This document shows positions 1 to 15,671 of a DNA stretch of 64,000 nucleotides, in pieces. This DNA is from Azolla pinnata (lineage: Eukaryota > Streptophyta > Polypodiopsida > Salviniales > Salviniaceae): assembly GCA_037176905.1 (NCBI GenBank), contig JBBBWG010023335.1, forward strand, positions 1 to 64,000, in the 5' to 3' direction. The stretch's first letter is position 1. Each line of letters opens with the position of its first letter. Position numbers and translations under genes: made by a program. Below the pieces are notes generated by a model that was not told the DNA's origin, made no database searches, and was given only the letters and a program-made list of their open reading frames with translations.

Positions 1-92
1 GTCGCCGCCCTCCGCCTCCGCTTCCAGGGCAGCGTCGCCCTCGCCCCCAATACCACCACCACCTCCTCCAGCAACAACCCGGGCGGCGGCGG

Positions 93-132
<40 letters not shown>

Positions 133-141
133 CTCCTCTGA
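1..141 (+). CDS. C-terminal tail of a truncated, unidentified protein
   Basis: Frame 1 is open from the first base to a TGA at 139-141 and gives 46 residues. It begins with an ordinary-looking stretch (VAALRLRFQGSVALAP), then a Thr/Ser run, then alternating Gly-Asp and a run of Asp before Leu-Leu-stop. The GACGGC hexamer coding the Gly-Asp tail continues past the stop to about 240, so the tail looks grown by repeat expansion. The rest of the gene lies left of the window. I do not recognise the family. It could also be a non-coding GC-rich repeat that happens to be open. Confidence 0.35.
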
Positions 142-1500
142 CAATGACAGTTCGCAATGACGGCGACGGCGACGGCGACGGCGCCGCCCTCCTCCGACAA
201 TGACAGCGACGACGACGCCCTCCGACAATGACGGCGACGGCGACGACCTCCTCCTCCTCCTCCGGCCTTTGACAATTTGCCACGACGACGACACGCCATC
301 CCGCCCCTCCCGAGACTTCCCGACTCATGCGTTTGTTGTATATGTATATGTACGTGCGAGCGAATTAATGCCGTTCCGTTCCGTGCTCTTCTCCCCTCTC
401 CGCACACTCTTGCCATCGTCTTCGCATCCCGTGTTGCTGCTCCTGCGCCCAGTCGAGTCACGCGCACAATTCCATCGTTTCTTTTTCCGCTTGCACCAAC
501 ATTTCCCCACCGCCGTCCGTCCGTCAGAGGCTGGACGGAGAGATGGTGGCTACATCGATTCATCCTACCTACCTGTCAGTAGGGGGGCAACTCCGGACTG
601 TAACGAGCTGGCCTCGCGCAAAGGACCTCAGTGCACGCTCAATCCGATGAAACGATCGCGGGAAAAACTTACCGTGCCCATCGGCACCCCCGACTGCAAC
701 TGCTGGTCGGCCAGCCAAACCGCTGGCTACCTGCATTATTATTAACCCACGCGTTCTCTGTGCATGCGGGACGACGGAGTAGCGTTTCCGCTCGCTCGCA
801 CTACTGACGGCCAACCGCCCATCGATGGCGTCTGATGTCGTTCTTATACTAATGGGCATGCATCGACACACACACACACGGATCACCCGTGTTCCTTTGC
901 TAAATCTTAATATGATGAAGACGGTATAAGTAACTCGGTATCTTTTGAGTGCCAACACAAGATGACTCATGTAAGTAATATATATTCTAAAAGATTAGAT
1001 AATATCTTATACGATCGAAATGTTCGTATTGCCAAAGTGACTTGTGATTTTCGTTGTCACTACAAGTCACCGGAGCCACCGAGTGGCAATCGTGCATACA
1101 AGCCATGCAGTAATCATGCATGATAGTCGTACGATGTGTGTGTGCGTTTGTGTGCGAATGGGACCTAGATTAGTGTAAATAGCTCTGTGTTTTTAGTATT
1201 GAAACGAGATTATAGTTCAATGTTAGTCTCTCGCACTCTTGTACACCAAGTTTCCCAGTGATATAATCTTCTGTATTTTTTGTTCTCTTATTTTCCTTTT
1301 ATCTTTGGAGAAAAAGTACCCAACCTTATTTGATGAGAACTGTATGGTTTCCCTTGTGATATCCATCGATGCGCGCATCGAATTGCAACTCATTTTTGAT
1401 GTTGCAAAAACACTTTCCGTGACCGATTTATAAACCGATGCAAAGAGTTTTATTTTGGGAAAATAAATGGGATCGTTTGAGAGGATAATTTAAGCAATTT
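142..1500. other. Downstream flank without a recognisable gene
   Basis: The first 100 bases continue the GACGGC-type repeat of the preceding tail. After that the sequence becomes AT-rich with no convincing splice-linked coding segments on either strand. It probably holds the 3' UTR of the truncated gene and intergenic DNA. Confidence 0.4.
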
Positions 1501-3150
1501 CAATCATTTGATTATGTAATCAGAGGTGGAAATATCTGGCGAGGGGGCTCGAATCTCCATTTTACACTTCCTCGATTATAGTAATAAACTAGATCATTAT
1601 TCCGATTTCCATGAAACAACAACCTTTTCTTAATCATTCCATCATATTGCCCTCTTAATGTAAAAAACTATCTCCTTCTAAATTGTTGCTATAGTTTTTG
1701 ATGGTGGGCGCACCGCGATTCCTTGAAAATGCTTTGTACACTAAGCCTTCCAAATATACCACATGGTGGTACAACCCAGAAACTCCCATCCGGTAAGATC
1801 TTGTACCAGGTATGTAGATTATATATATCAAGATTCTCCGGTTCATCACCGATTCGACTAGAAGAAACCCAAAATCGGTGAAGATTCGACGATAGACTAA
1901 AAAACTATCCTAGATTTTGAAGTCGGAAAATAACATTTTTGTTTCATCAATTAGTACAATTGATTTTCTCATATAATAACTCGGTGATCCATTCTTGTAT
2001 TGGACATTCCCCTGTGGTCGCAAACCCATCGTACATATTGTCGTCGAGTTGGTTTATGCTCAAGTGCCGAAAAGTTTCCAAAAGATTTCACATCGAAGAC
2101 CCTCTATCTCAACTCCAGAACATTTTGGCCCGAAGGCATGATACTCGAGTTGGACATAAGAAGCAAGCAACGAGAATCTTGACTCCTCATTCTGATACCG
2201 AACTTTTCAAAGCGGAGACCATTTGTGGTTATATTACAACTCAATCGAATATTTAGATAGCATGTAGGTCTCTTCCTCTTGACCCAACTTGTAACATGCA
2301 TCAGGTAGCAGACACAGTCTCGGTGGTTTCTCTAATCAAACTAGAAGTTACCGAAAGAACCATGCATAGCAGAGCCACCAAATACCGCCAACATGTGAAA
2401 AGGATGCATATATTGCACAGAGAATCAACTGCTTATTCTCTCCAAGATCTTTGGTTTGGATCTCGTCTTCCATTCCTATACGAAGTGTCATAATCTGTGC
2501 TCCTCGAGAGTTTGTTGTAGTTCTACATTTTTCGAAGGTTTAGAATTCCCATGTGAATCTTCTTCTGGTGAACCCCTTCAACTTGTTTTCGCCCCAATTC
2601 TCCTCCTAATCACTTCCTGACATTTTATAGTTTTAGCGGCTTGAAATATGACCACTCCTTCTATGATGGGCTCAGTTGCCTCCACTATAGTTGTCCATGT
2701 TTCTATTCTATATTTATCAAGAATTTCCTATACTTGTTTAGAATTCGTGCCTTCCTTTGGGCTCTTCAACCTCTGCCTTCCTTGAATGCTGATAGAATCA
2801 AGTATTCGCCCTTGATAGAAATTTTCTTCATGGTAACCACTTTGTGGCTCTTTATTTCTTTACCGAAATCGTCATAAAGGCATGATTATGCCCGTATCAA
2901 GGCAATCTTTCGCTTCTGGCATCGAGCAGCTTTTCAGCAGAGCCCTCCCGCGACTTTACAAAAGAAAGGATTTGATCATTTCCATTGACGGTTTTGTTCT
3001 CTTAATTAAAACCTCCTTGGAAGAAAAGCAGACCTTCGAGGCACCATCTGCTTGCTGATACCAAAATTTATTATTGCAGCACCTCCGAGCCATCCCTAAG
3101 GTTGCCTACATCCGTCTTTAGCACAAACAGGAGGTTATAAGAAGGTGCGA
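1500..3150. mobile_element. Degraded LTR-retrotransposon remnants (Ty3/gypsy-like integrase piece and a PBS-like site)
   Basis: On the plus strand about 1940-2180 reads like the end of a retroviral-type integrase core (FSYNNSVIHS, then GHSP), as in Ty3/gypsy elements. On the minus strand about 3063-3040 holds TGGTATCAG followed by a gag-like opening, resembling the primer-binding site for initiator tRNA-Met. The two pieces face opposite ways, so they come from two insertions or a rearranged one. No matching long terminal repeats are visible. The element is clearly broken and old. Family assignment is by motif only. Confidence 0.45.
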
Positions 3151-3399
3151 GAGAGCTATGGCAGACCTCACGACGACCATATCACACACATGATTCCAGT
3201 ACATCGATTCGTAAGAAATTCGATGACTTATCCCTTAACGCTTCGGCAGTTTATCAGGTACAGCTAGTACCCGAATCACGTACAAAACCAATACCTTGAT
3301 CAATCGTAACTCCCGGATGCCCACAGATATGTCGATAATCCCTTCCCCACACACAAAGAAAAGGACCCTGTTTATGCACGCAGCTCGATCTCCAGAATC

Positions 3400-3903
3400 T
3401 TCACGACATCGATCGATCGATCGCAGACTGTGCAGAGCAAGAAGCTTTCAGCTCAGCCCGATACAATGAAGCTCGATGATCGACGCAGAGCAGCGTTCCG
3501 CGTGAACAGTTGGATCGATGACGAACAAAGGTTCTCTTCTTCTTGTTGTTGTTTTGCTTTTCTTTTTTTGTTCTGTTTTTACAGATGCTCCAGATTCCAG
3601 ATCAGATGAAAGCTGGTGAGAGAGATTGCGTTGGAATGAAGCTGCTGCTGCTGCTGCTGTAGCTGCTCTTTCTCTTCCTCTTTTTTAAAGCGGAAAAAAA
3701 GAAGAGAAGAAGGAAGAAGAAAAACGAAGCAAGGAAGAAGAAAAACGAAGAAGCAGGAACAGAGTTTCCATCGCCCTCGTCGAGGAACGCAGACAGACAG
3801 ACAGACAGACAGAGCAGCTGCCGACAGAGCGAACCCCCAAGCCGACGATTATACGCCCGCTCCTCTGATCTCCTCCCCCTCCCCTCCCTTGCCCCCCTCC
3901 ATA
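3400..3903 (+). promoter_or_regulatory. Presumed promoter and 5' UTR of the E2 gene
   Basis: This 500-base stretch ends at the E2 start codon. It carries a T-rich block (3540-3580), CTG triplets (3640-3660), a long purine-rich tract (3690-3760), an ACAG repeat (about 3788-3812) and a C-rich leader. Purine/pyrimidine tracts like these are common in plant core promoters and leaders. No TATA box is placed with confidence. Confidence 0.35.
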
Positions 3904-6495
<2,592 letters not shown>

Positions 6496-8673
6496 TAGCT
6501 CGCATCCTGGCATGCATTAATGTGCGCTATTTATATTGGCTGGACGCATTCTTTAGTCTGAAATGTAAAGAAGCCTAAATCATCAAGTTATATTGATCTC
6601 TAGATTTTCTTTGTAAACCTCATTGCATGCCAGCATGGAGTGAATTGGATCCAGAGTTAGATTCTGGAGTACATTGAAAAGTGGGTTTCAAATAATTGCA
6701 CTCTGTCTATGTTTATAACTGAGTGAAATTTTGTCTACTTGCGTGGTCTTAATGTCGTAGCTGATTGGTAAGCAATGCAATGTGCTGAAATGGTGCTTCA
6801 TGAAATAGTGAGCCCATGAAGGATCATTGAAGACATGGTATGAAGCATTTGAGGATGAAGAGTAGAGAGGCTTAAACTACCGATGTAGTGATAGTTATCC
6901 AGTAAACAAGAAAAGTTCAGAATTGGATCAAGTACATGTGATACATTGCTTCCTGTTGGTGTGGAGTGTTTGCATTTTGCCTTGATTAGTAGGTCTACAT
7001 ACTACTTATGGGCTACGGTTTGTGTTACTCTGGATCTGTTGCTCCATCTAAATGACAAGCGATTTGATGTACGCTTATCATTTTATTCTAAAAAAATTCC
7101 AATTCTGATCATGTCATATTTTCTAGTCACATGAATTTCTGATCTGATGCTTAAGAGTTTAAATCAGCCAATGATTGTTAAGGAAAAGGGTGAGTTATTT
7201 GAGAATATGGGCATGTTGCAGTAATTTACACCTATTGTATGCGAAGACTGTAATGATAAAATTGAAGGCTAGTATTGAGCCAGAATGGTATCAAAAGATA
7301 CAAATGATTATGAAGAGTGAGTGAAGTCGTATCGGTTGCATTGCTATTGATATTGCATCAGAAAAGCACCAGACCTGTTTGTGCGCAATGGGATATCTGA
7401 AATTTGATTACATTGTCATCACAGCATTCAATACAATGTTGACTATCAAGATCTTGTTGATGATGAGCTGCTTCTTTCGACAAACATTCATAAAGGAAAA
7501 TGGCAGATTTACTTACAAGTGAGATTAAATTTATTACATCAAGGGCTGCCTGTTTTGTGCATCTGAGCTTCAACGACATAATCGTCATCATGCTCTTACC
7601 ATTCATCTACATCCTGGGGAGGTTTTTCATCTAAAATAGCTCTCAAGTGTCTAACAGAATAGCTATCTCCATGTGTCATGATACCACTTACCATCTTTGA
7701 ATCAGATCTCTCTAATGCCGAGGGTTCACATTTTAGACAAAGCTAACAAACTCTACTAGGTCTCCTTTGAGATTGTATTCTATTGCCAAAAACCATGCTT
7801 CAGTATTCTCCAAACGTTGTTAAGCCCATGGAATGAAGTTATTATCAAGAACTATTTTGCCTTCCATCAAACTCACATCAGCATGGTCCAAGCAGCAACC
7901 AAAAAACCTTCAACCATCTCTTAAGAGCTTTGTAAAAATAAGAAAACAATGCAACTATATATGTAAGGGAATGCGTCGACCGACAAAATACGTAGGTTCT
8001 ACAAATCTTGTGATGTGACCCTTCAAATTCTTTAAGGATCTAACGGTTCACATGCACCTTACTGATAAAATACTTTAAACCCTAAGCCCCAATCCCTAAA
8101 CCATAAACCAACATACCTTTCAATCTATACAACAAATAGTGTTTCAATCATTAGCAATGTGTCTTACATACACGCAATGTATAGGGTTCCAACCATATTA
8201 GAATGAATCAACATGTAGAAAAGCTAACAATAGCTGTCTGATCATAAGAGACTCACATACATCCTTAGCTTTGCGCATGTATCTATCTTTCCCTTGGAGT
8301 CGTGCCTGAACACTAGCTTTGCACTGACCATTTCGGAGTATTAACTCCCTTGCAGCCTCCTTAGGTTTGCACATGCATCCATTTTTCCTTTGCAGCTTTC
8401 CTCACAGCTCCCTTTACATCAGGCATTTCCAATAGATCTACCTCGATCAAAATCGGAAAACCCAAATTTCACAATAAGTTAATTGTTAACGGTTCTTGTT
8501 CATAGAGATTATATAGGTCTTAAGCACATCGCCGATTGTAAAAGGAATTGCTCTTCTAGTAATCGACTAGCGAATAGGGTTGTCCTATCGCATTTCCAAT
8601 TGTACAGGAGAAAATTGCCTCAATGTTACAAATCGGTGTAGACAGTTATCATATCTGTACAGCATTTTGCTTT
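6496..8673. other. Convergent intergenic region between the E2 and NAT9 genes
   Basis: AT-rich sequence separating two genes that end toward each other. It should contain the 3' UTR and poly(A) site of both. Short open frames here (for example 6946-7134 and 7358-7606) have no family features and no splice partners that I can see. Confidence 0.5.
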
Positions 8674-10673
<2,000 letters not shown>

Positions 10674-10680
<7 letters not shown>

Positions 10681-12290
10681 TTTGTGGTTTAGGGTTTGCA
10701 GTTTAGGGTTTGGGGTTTAGGGTTTGCAGTTTAGGGTTTGGGGTTTAGGGTTTGCAGTTTAGGGTTTGGGGTTTAGGGCTTCAATTACTAGTATTGTAGC
10801 AGGTTTAGGGTTTCGGATCTCGGTGTTTTAGGGTTTAGGGTTTCAATCCGAGAAACACCAGTACTGTAGGGGGTTTAGGGTCTCGGATCTCGGTGTTTTT
10901 AGGGTTTAGGGTTTCAATCTGAAAAACACCGGTACTGCAACGGGTTTAGGGTTCCGGATCTCGATGGTTTAGGGTTTAGGGTTTTCAATCCGAAAAACAC
11001 CAGTACTACAATAGGTTTAGGGTTTCGGATCTCGATGGTTTAGGGTTTAGGGTTTCAATCCGAAAAACACTAGTACTGCAACGGGTTTAGGGTTTCGGAT
11101 CTCGGTGTTTTAGGGTTTAGGGTTTCAATCGAGAAACACCAGCATTGTAGCGGGTTTAGGGTTTCAGATCTTGGTGTTTTAGGGTTTGGGGTTGGGGGTT
11201 GGGGTTTAGGGTTTCAATTTGAGAAACATCGGTATTGTAGTGAGTTTAGGGTTTCGGATCTTGGTGTTTTAGGGTTTACGGGTTTCAATCTGAGAAACAC
11301 CAGTTTTGTAGCGGGTTTAGGGTTTCGGATCTCGGTGTTTTAGGGTTTAGGTTTTCAATCCGAGGAACACCAGCATTGTAGTGGGTTGATGGTTTTGGAT
11401 CTTGGTGGTTTAGGGTTTCAATCCGAGATACACCGGTATTGTAACGGGGTTAGGGCTTTGGATCTCGGTGTTTTAGGGCTTAGGGTTTCAATCCGAGAAA
11501 TGCCGGCATTGTAGCGAGTTTAGGGTTTCGGATCTTGGTCTTTTAGGGTTTAGGGTTCCAATCTGAGAAACACCGGAATTGTAGCAGGTTTAGGGTTTCG
11601 GATCTTGGTGTTTTAGGGTTTAGAGTTTGGGGTTTCCAATCCAAGACACAGGGAGGCAAAGGTGGAGCGACTAACTGGAAATTTCGTAGGGTTCCGGATC
11701 CCGATGTTTTAGGGTTTCGACCCGAAAAACACCAATTTTGTAACAGGGTTTAGGGTTTCGATCCGAGAAACACCAAATTTGTAACGGTTTCAAATCTCAG
11801 TGTTTTAGGGTTTCGGACTGCGAAGCATGGGGGCAGACGTAGGGAGACTAATTGGGAATGTTTTTAGAGTTCTGGATCTCGATGTTTTGGGGTTTCGATC
11901 CAGAAAACCCAGTGGTGTAACATGTTTAGGGTTTTGATCCGAGAAACACCAAATTTGTAATGGTTTCCGATCTCAGTGTTTTAGGGTTCAGGGTTTAGGG
12001 CGTTTGATCCGAGAAACACGGAGGCAGACAGAAACAGGGAGGCAAGGAGAGAAGCTGGAAAACGTTTTAGGGTTTCAGATCTGGTGTGTCAGGGTTTAGG
12101 GTTTAGGGTTTTGATCTGAGAAACGAGGTTGCGGAGATGGAGAAACAAGCTGGTCAAATTTGCAGCGTCCAGTTGTTTTAGGGTTTCAGTCGCACATAGG
12201 CGGAGGCAGAGAGAGACGAATTGGGTAACGGTTGTAATGGGTTTAGGGTTTCAAATTCCGGCGTTTTAGGGTTTCAATCTGAGAAATGCA
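10674..12290. repeat. Degenerate interstitial telomere-like array with a ~75-85 bp higher-order unit
   Basis: The motif TTTAGGG and close variants recur more than 50 times on the plus strand. In most of the block they are organised into a longer unit: TTTAGGGTTTCGGATCTCGG, TGTTTTAGGGTTTAGGG, TTTCAATCCGAGAAACACC, then 'agtattgtagcggg'. The left end (10674-10780) is a purer 27-base unit, and the right end (after about 11640) is more decayed. TTTAGGG is the plant telomere repeat. The mixed structure says this is a local minisatellite, not a terminal telomere. Confidence 0.9.
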
Positions 12291-12299
12291 GAAAAAACT

Positions 12300-12636
12300 G
12301 GAGGAGCAGGTTTAGGGATTTGCTACCCTTGGCTGATGAGCTAGTTTCGATACGGAGACTTCTGCGTAACTACACCGTTATACTCGCGCTTATCGAGCTC
12401 AAATTCATGGATAATAAAGAATTAGGGATTCGATTTCTCGGAGGCGAAGCCCATCGATCGTCGCCCACGCCAGAAAACAGGAATCTCTGGGATCTCGTTC
12501 CGTCCACTGCACACGGAATCTCAGGAATCTTTGGGCATCCCGAGGAATGAATGGATCGGTTATTTGCTCGTGTAGATTCCAGCATTCGTGTCATCCGATG
12601 TTTAGCCTCATATTCGCATTGTCTGTAGCAGGTTCA
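12300..12636. other. Spacer between the telomere-like array and a tetranucleotide repeat
   Basis: About 340 bases of mixed composition with no recognisable coding segment. An open frame at 12221-12550 begins inside the telomere-like repeat and shows no protein family features. Confidence 0.4.
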
Positions 12637-12856
12637 TACATACATACATACATACATACATACATACATACATACAAGCCCATGCATATACACACATGCA
12701 CACATGCATACACCACATACACACACATACACACACATGCATGCACACATGCACACATACATACGTACACACATGCACACATACGTATACAAGCACATAA
12801 TACGTATATAAATACGTACATACGTACGTACATACATACATACATACAGACATACG
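12637..12856. repeat. TACA/CACA microsatellite, ~220 bp
   Basis: Perfect TACA units at the left (about 12637-12676), then a mosaic of ACAC, ATAC and ATGC, then TACG and TACA at the right. All open frames over it on both strands are repeat artefacts (Thr/His/Tyr or Cys/Met/Val runs). Confidence 0.95.
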
Positions 12857-13089
12857 GAACACTCTGACTCTGAAGAGGTCTGGCCATGGCTTTTGCTCTG
12901 TGAAAGGGATCCCTTTTCACTGCAACCTCCGCTTCTACCTTCCTCAGGCGTCGCCTTTCCGTAAGCTTCCCTTCCATTGCTGCTTCTTCTCCTCCTGTTC
13001 TTGTTGCTTGTCATGCTTGTCTTTGTCAGTTGGATCTCTCTGTCTCGAGCTGCACTCCATGGAATGGAATGTGCCGGAGGACGGTCCAG
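12857..13089 (+). other. Possible non-coding first exon of the DUF726 gene
   Basis: This pyrimidine-rich stretch ends in CCAG|GTGGGC, a plausible donor at 13090. It lies upstream of the DUF726 gene, whose coding exon has an acceptor (TTTCTGCAG) ending at 15655, 16 bases before the start codon, so an upstream non-coding exon is expected. Against this exon, its ATGs would open frames not in register with the main one. Confidence 0.25.
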
Positions 13090-13405
13090 GTGGGCTTTTC
13101 GGTCTCTCTGAATCGGCGTGTTCCTGGGCCTGTCGTACAAACAAGATCAGCCTCATTCTCTTTGTGTTTTAGTGATGGATAGCTGTCCGAAAGTTTGTAC
13201 AAGCGACCTCAATCTAGGAATTCAGTGTTTTTGATACGAGGTATTGTTGCCATTTTCTGTCCATAAGTTTGTGGTATACGTGATGGAAGGTCACATGGAA
13301 CAATACAGTGTAATGTCAAACTAATGAAGCTTGTTAGCATGAGACCTGAAGGAGCACACCGAGGATCAACAGGGCTCAACAGGGCTCAAACTATTACGTG
13401 ATGCC

Positions 13406-13487
<82 letters not shown>

Positions 13488-15655
13488 CGAATCACACATT
13501 GAGAAGGATAGAACCTTGTTCAACAGCTGGAATATGGACTTGGACCAAAAAAGAAAGTTCTAACCCCATGCTCCTAATTCATTTATGTTGATCAATCTTG
13601 TTGGGGTGAATCATTTTAATAGAGTCAATTCTGGATGTATTTTAGATTCAGAACTAGAATCTATTGTATGAGAAAAAAGGATAACTTCTCAGTTATAAAG
13701 ATCCGTCATTGAGAAGGAAATATTGGGCTTCTTTAGTCTCAATCACTCCCCTCTACACAGCCCAACTTGGGTCATTGTCATGAATCATGACAGATATCTC
13801 CTTTATGATGCTCCGGATGTGCATATCACCCAATGATTGAGTGGTCCACGGAAGATTCTTTAAGAAGTCAATGATGTCCTCAACCGACGTGGGTCAATCC
13901 ACCATCAAGGAGTATTCACCATATTTGGCATGATGGCCAGCACGTCCAAGGCTCATGGTGGTCATCTATATAGAGAATTTTCCCACTTGTAGACATGATG
14001 TCAGGCAACATCAAAAAGTGGCTCATTGCAAATCCCCATTGTGGTCTTTGATTGCTCGAGCCCATCAGGTTAGCGAGTATGGGTTAGCGGGGCTCAATAT
14101 TAAGTCAAGAGTGTAGTGTGAGGTGAATGCTAGTGAGTGCCAAATTAGAACTAAGAACCAAACTTGTCAAAGCAAGTATGTGAAGAGACAGTGAATTTGT
14201 TTGATATTTTCAATGATCACCTCTCAAGTGAGAATAATCCCGCCTTATATACTTCCGTGACAACATCTCGTATGAGCTATGATAACTATTGAGCAAACTC
14301 ACTGGTCTATTAAGTTTTCAATTTTCAAAACCATAGATGAGTCAGATAAAATGTATGAACATTAGAAGGAGAGTGGGCTGATAGAATCAACTAATTGTAA
14401 GGAAGGAGGTAGTAATGAAACAAGTCTTAAAGGCTATTAGTCGCTTGATGGGTAATTTATAAAGTTATCCAGGTCGGCAGGGGTTTACTGTCTAGGCTAC
14501 TATTCAGCTTAACCCATGTATCTCTTTAAAGCCATTGTGTCAGGTCATCCTGGTTAGAAGGAGATTAGTCAAGTAATGACCAGAGAATATTCTTTGTCGG
14601 CACGTTGAGATGTTCTTAGTCTTGAAGTATGATACATACAATCTAGCACTAACGTGTACGTTGAGAGTTAGGTCACATTAAATGTCAAGTCTGTTGACAA
14701 AAATGGAATATCTCCACAAGTGTCATTAAAAAATTGTCACATTTAAAGTGCCCTCTCCCTTCTAATCATGAAGCTAAGTCTATCTCCTGTGTCGGCTAAC
14801 TCTCTAGCCAACTATATCCACAGCCCATCTCTGCTCTTAAGTTAAGAAATGTTTGGTTATTTGGGTTGTCAATTTATATATTCTGTATGTTCAACTCTAT
14901 GTGCTTAACCACTCCATCTTCAATATTGATCTAGTAGAGTCTATCTCTGATCAAGGGTCTAGACTGTATACATCTGCACAAGTTTTTCTAACAAAATTAC
15001 CCGACTCCATGAATAGAAAGGGTTTGAATGTTCTTTATGAACTCATGTTCAAGGAGAGTATTTTGCTTTAAGGTGATCGCATTACTAATTGCATGAGCAG
15101 GTGTATGAGAGAGAGATAAAGAGGGAGGGAGAGAAATACATGCAAAGCATTGGGTTTAATCCTCATTTGTTGAGTAAACACAAGCATTGACTGGTGGCAT
15201 GTTCTTGCAAGCTCTGGTAACATGGAGCACGAGAGCCAAGCTATATTCTAAAGAAACTCTAGACTGATAATCTAACGTCAAACTTATCCTATTTTCTTCT
15301 GGAAGAGGGTTTTGACGTCAAAATTCATCAAAGAAGTATCTAGTTTTCCTGGCTTGGCCACCAGAACAACAAAATGCTTTATGTTAACGATTGTGCAATA
15401 AAATCACTCAGCCTTCGAATATGATGCTAATGGCAAAGTCATGAATCCTATTATGGACTAGCACTTTGGTGCTTGGGTGTACTTTACTTTGCTATACTTA
15501 ATGTGAGAAAGTCTTGTAAAGTAGCTATCTAGTTGGAATGGTGTTCTGCTTGCTTGCTTGAGTCTTCCTTTTAATTGCTATTATTGGATAAGAAGCATGT
15601 CAGAATTTTGGCCCGACTTAGTACAAGGTTATTTGACTATGTCATCTTTCTGCAG
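13090..15655. other. Upstream region or first intron of the DUF726 gene, with an AG microsatellite
   Basis: A pure AG dinucleotide run covers 13406-13484. Near 13790-13960 the minus strand reads as a short protein-like segment (see findings). The remainder to 15655 is AT-rich with no gene that I can support. Confidence 0.4.
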
Positions 15656-15671
15656 AGGCTTGTAAGAAGCA

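Noticed and set aside
12547-13140. Long open frames with Cys/Met/Val or His/Thr/Tyr runs on both strands
   Set aside because: They are translations of the TACA/ATGT microsatellite; every frame of such a repeat is open.
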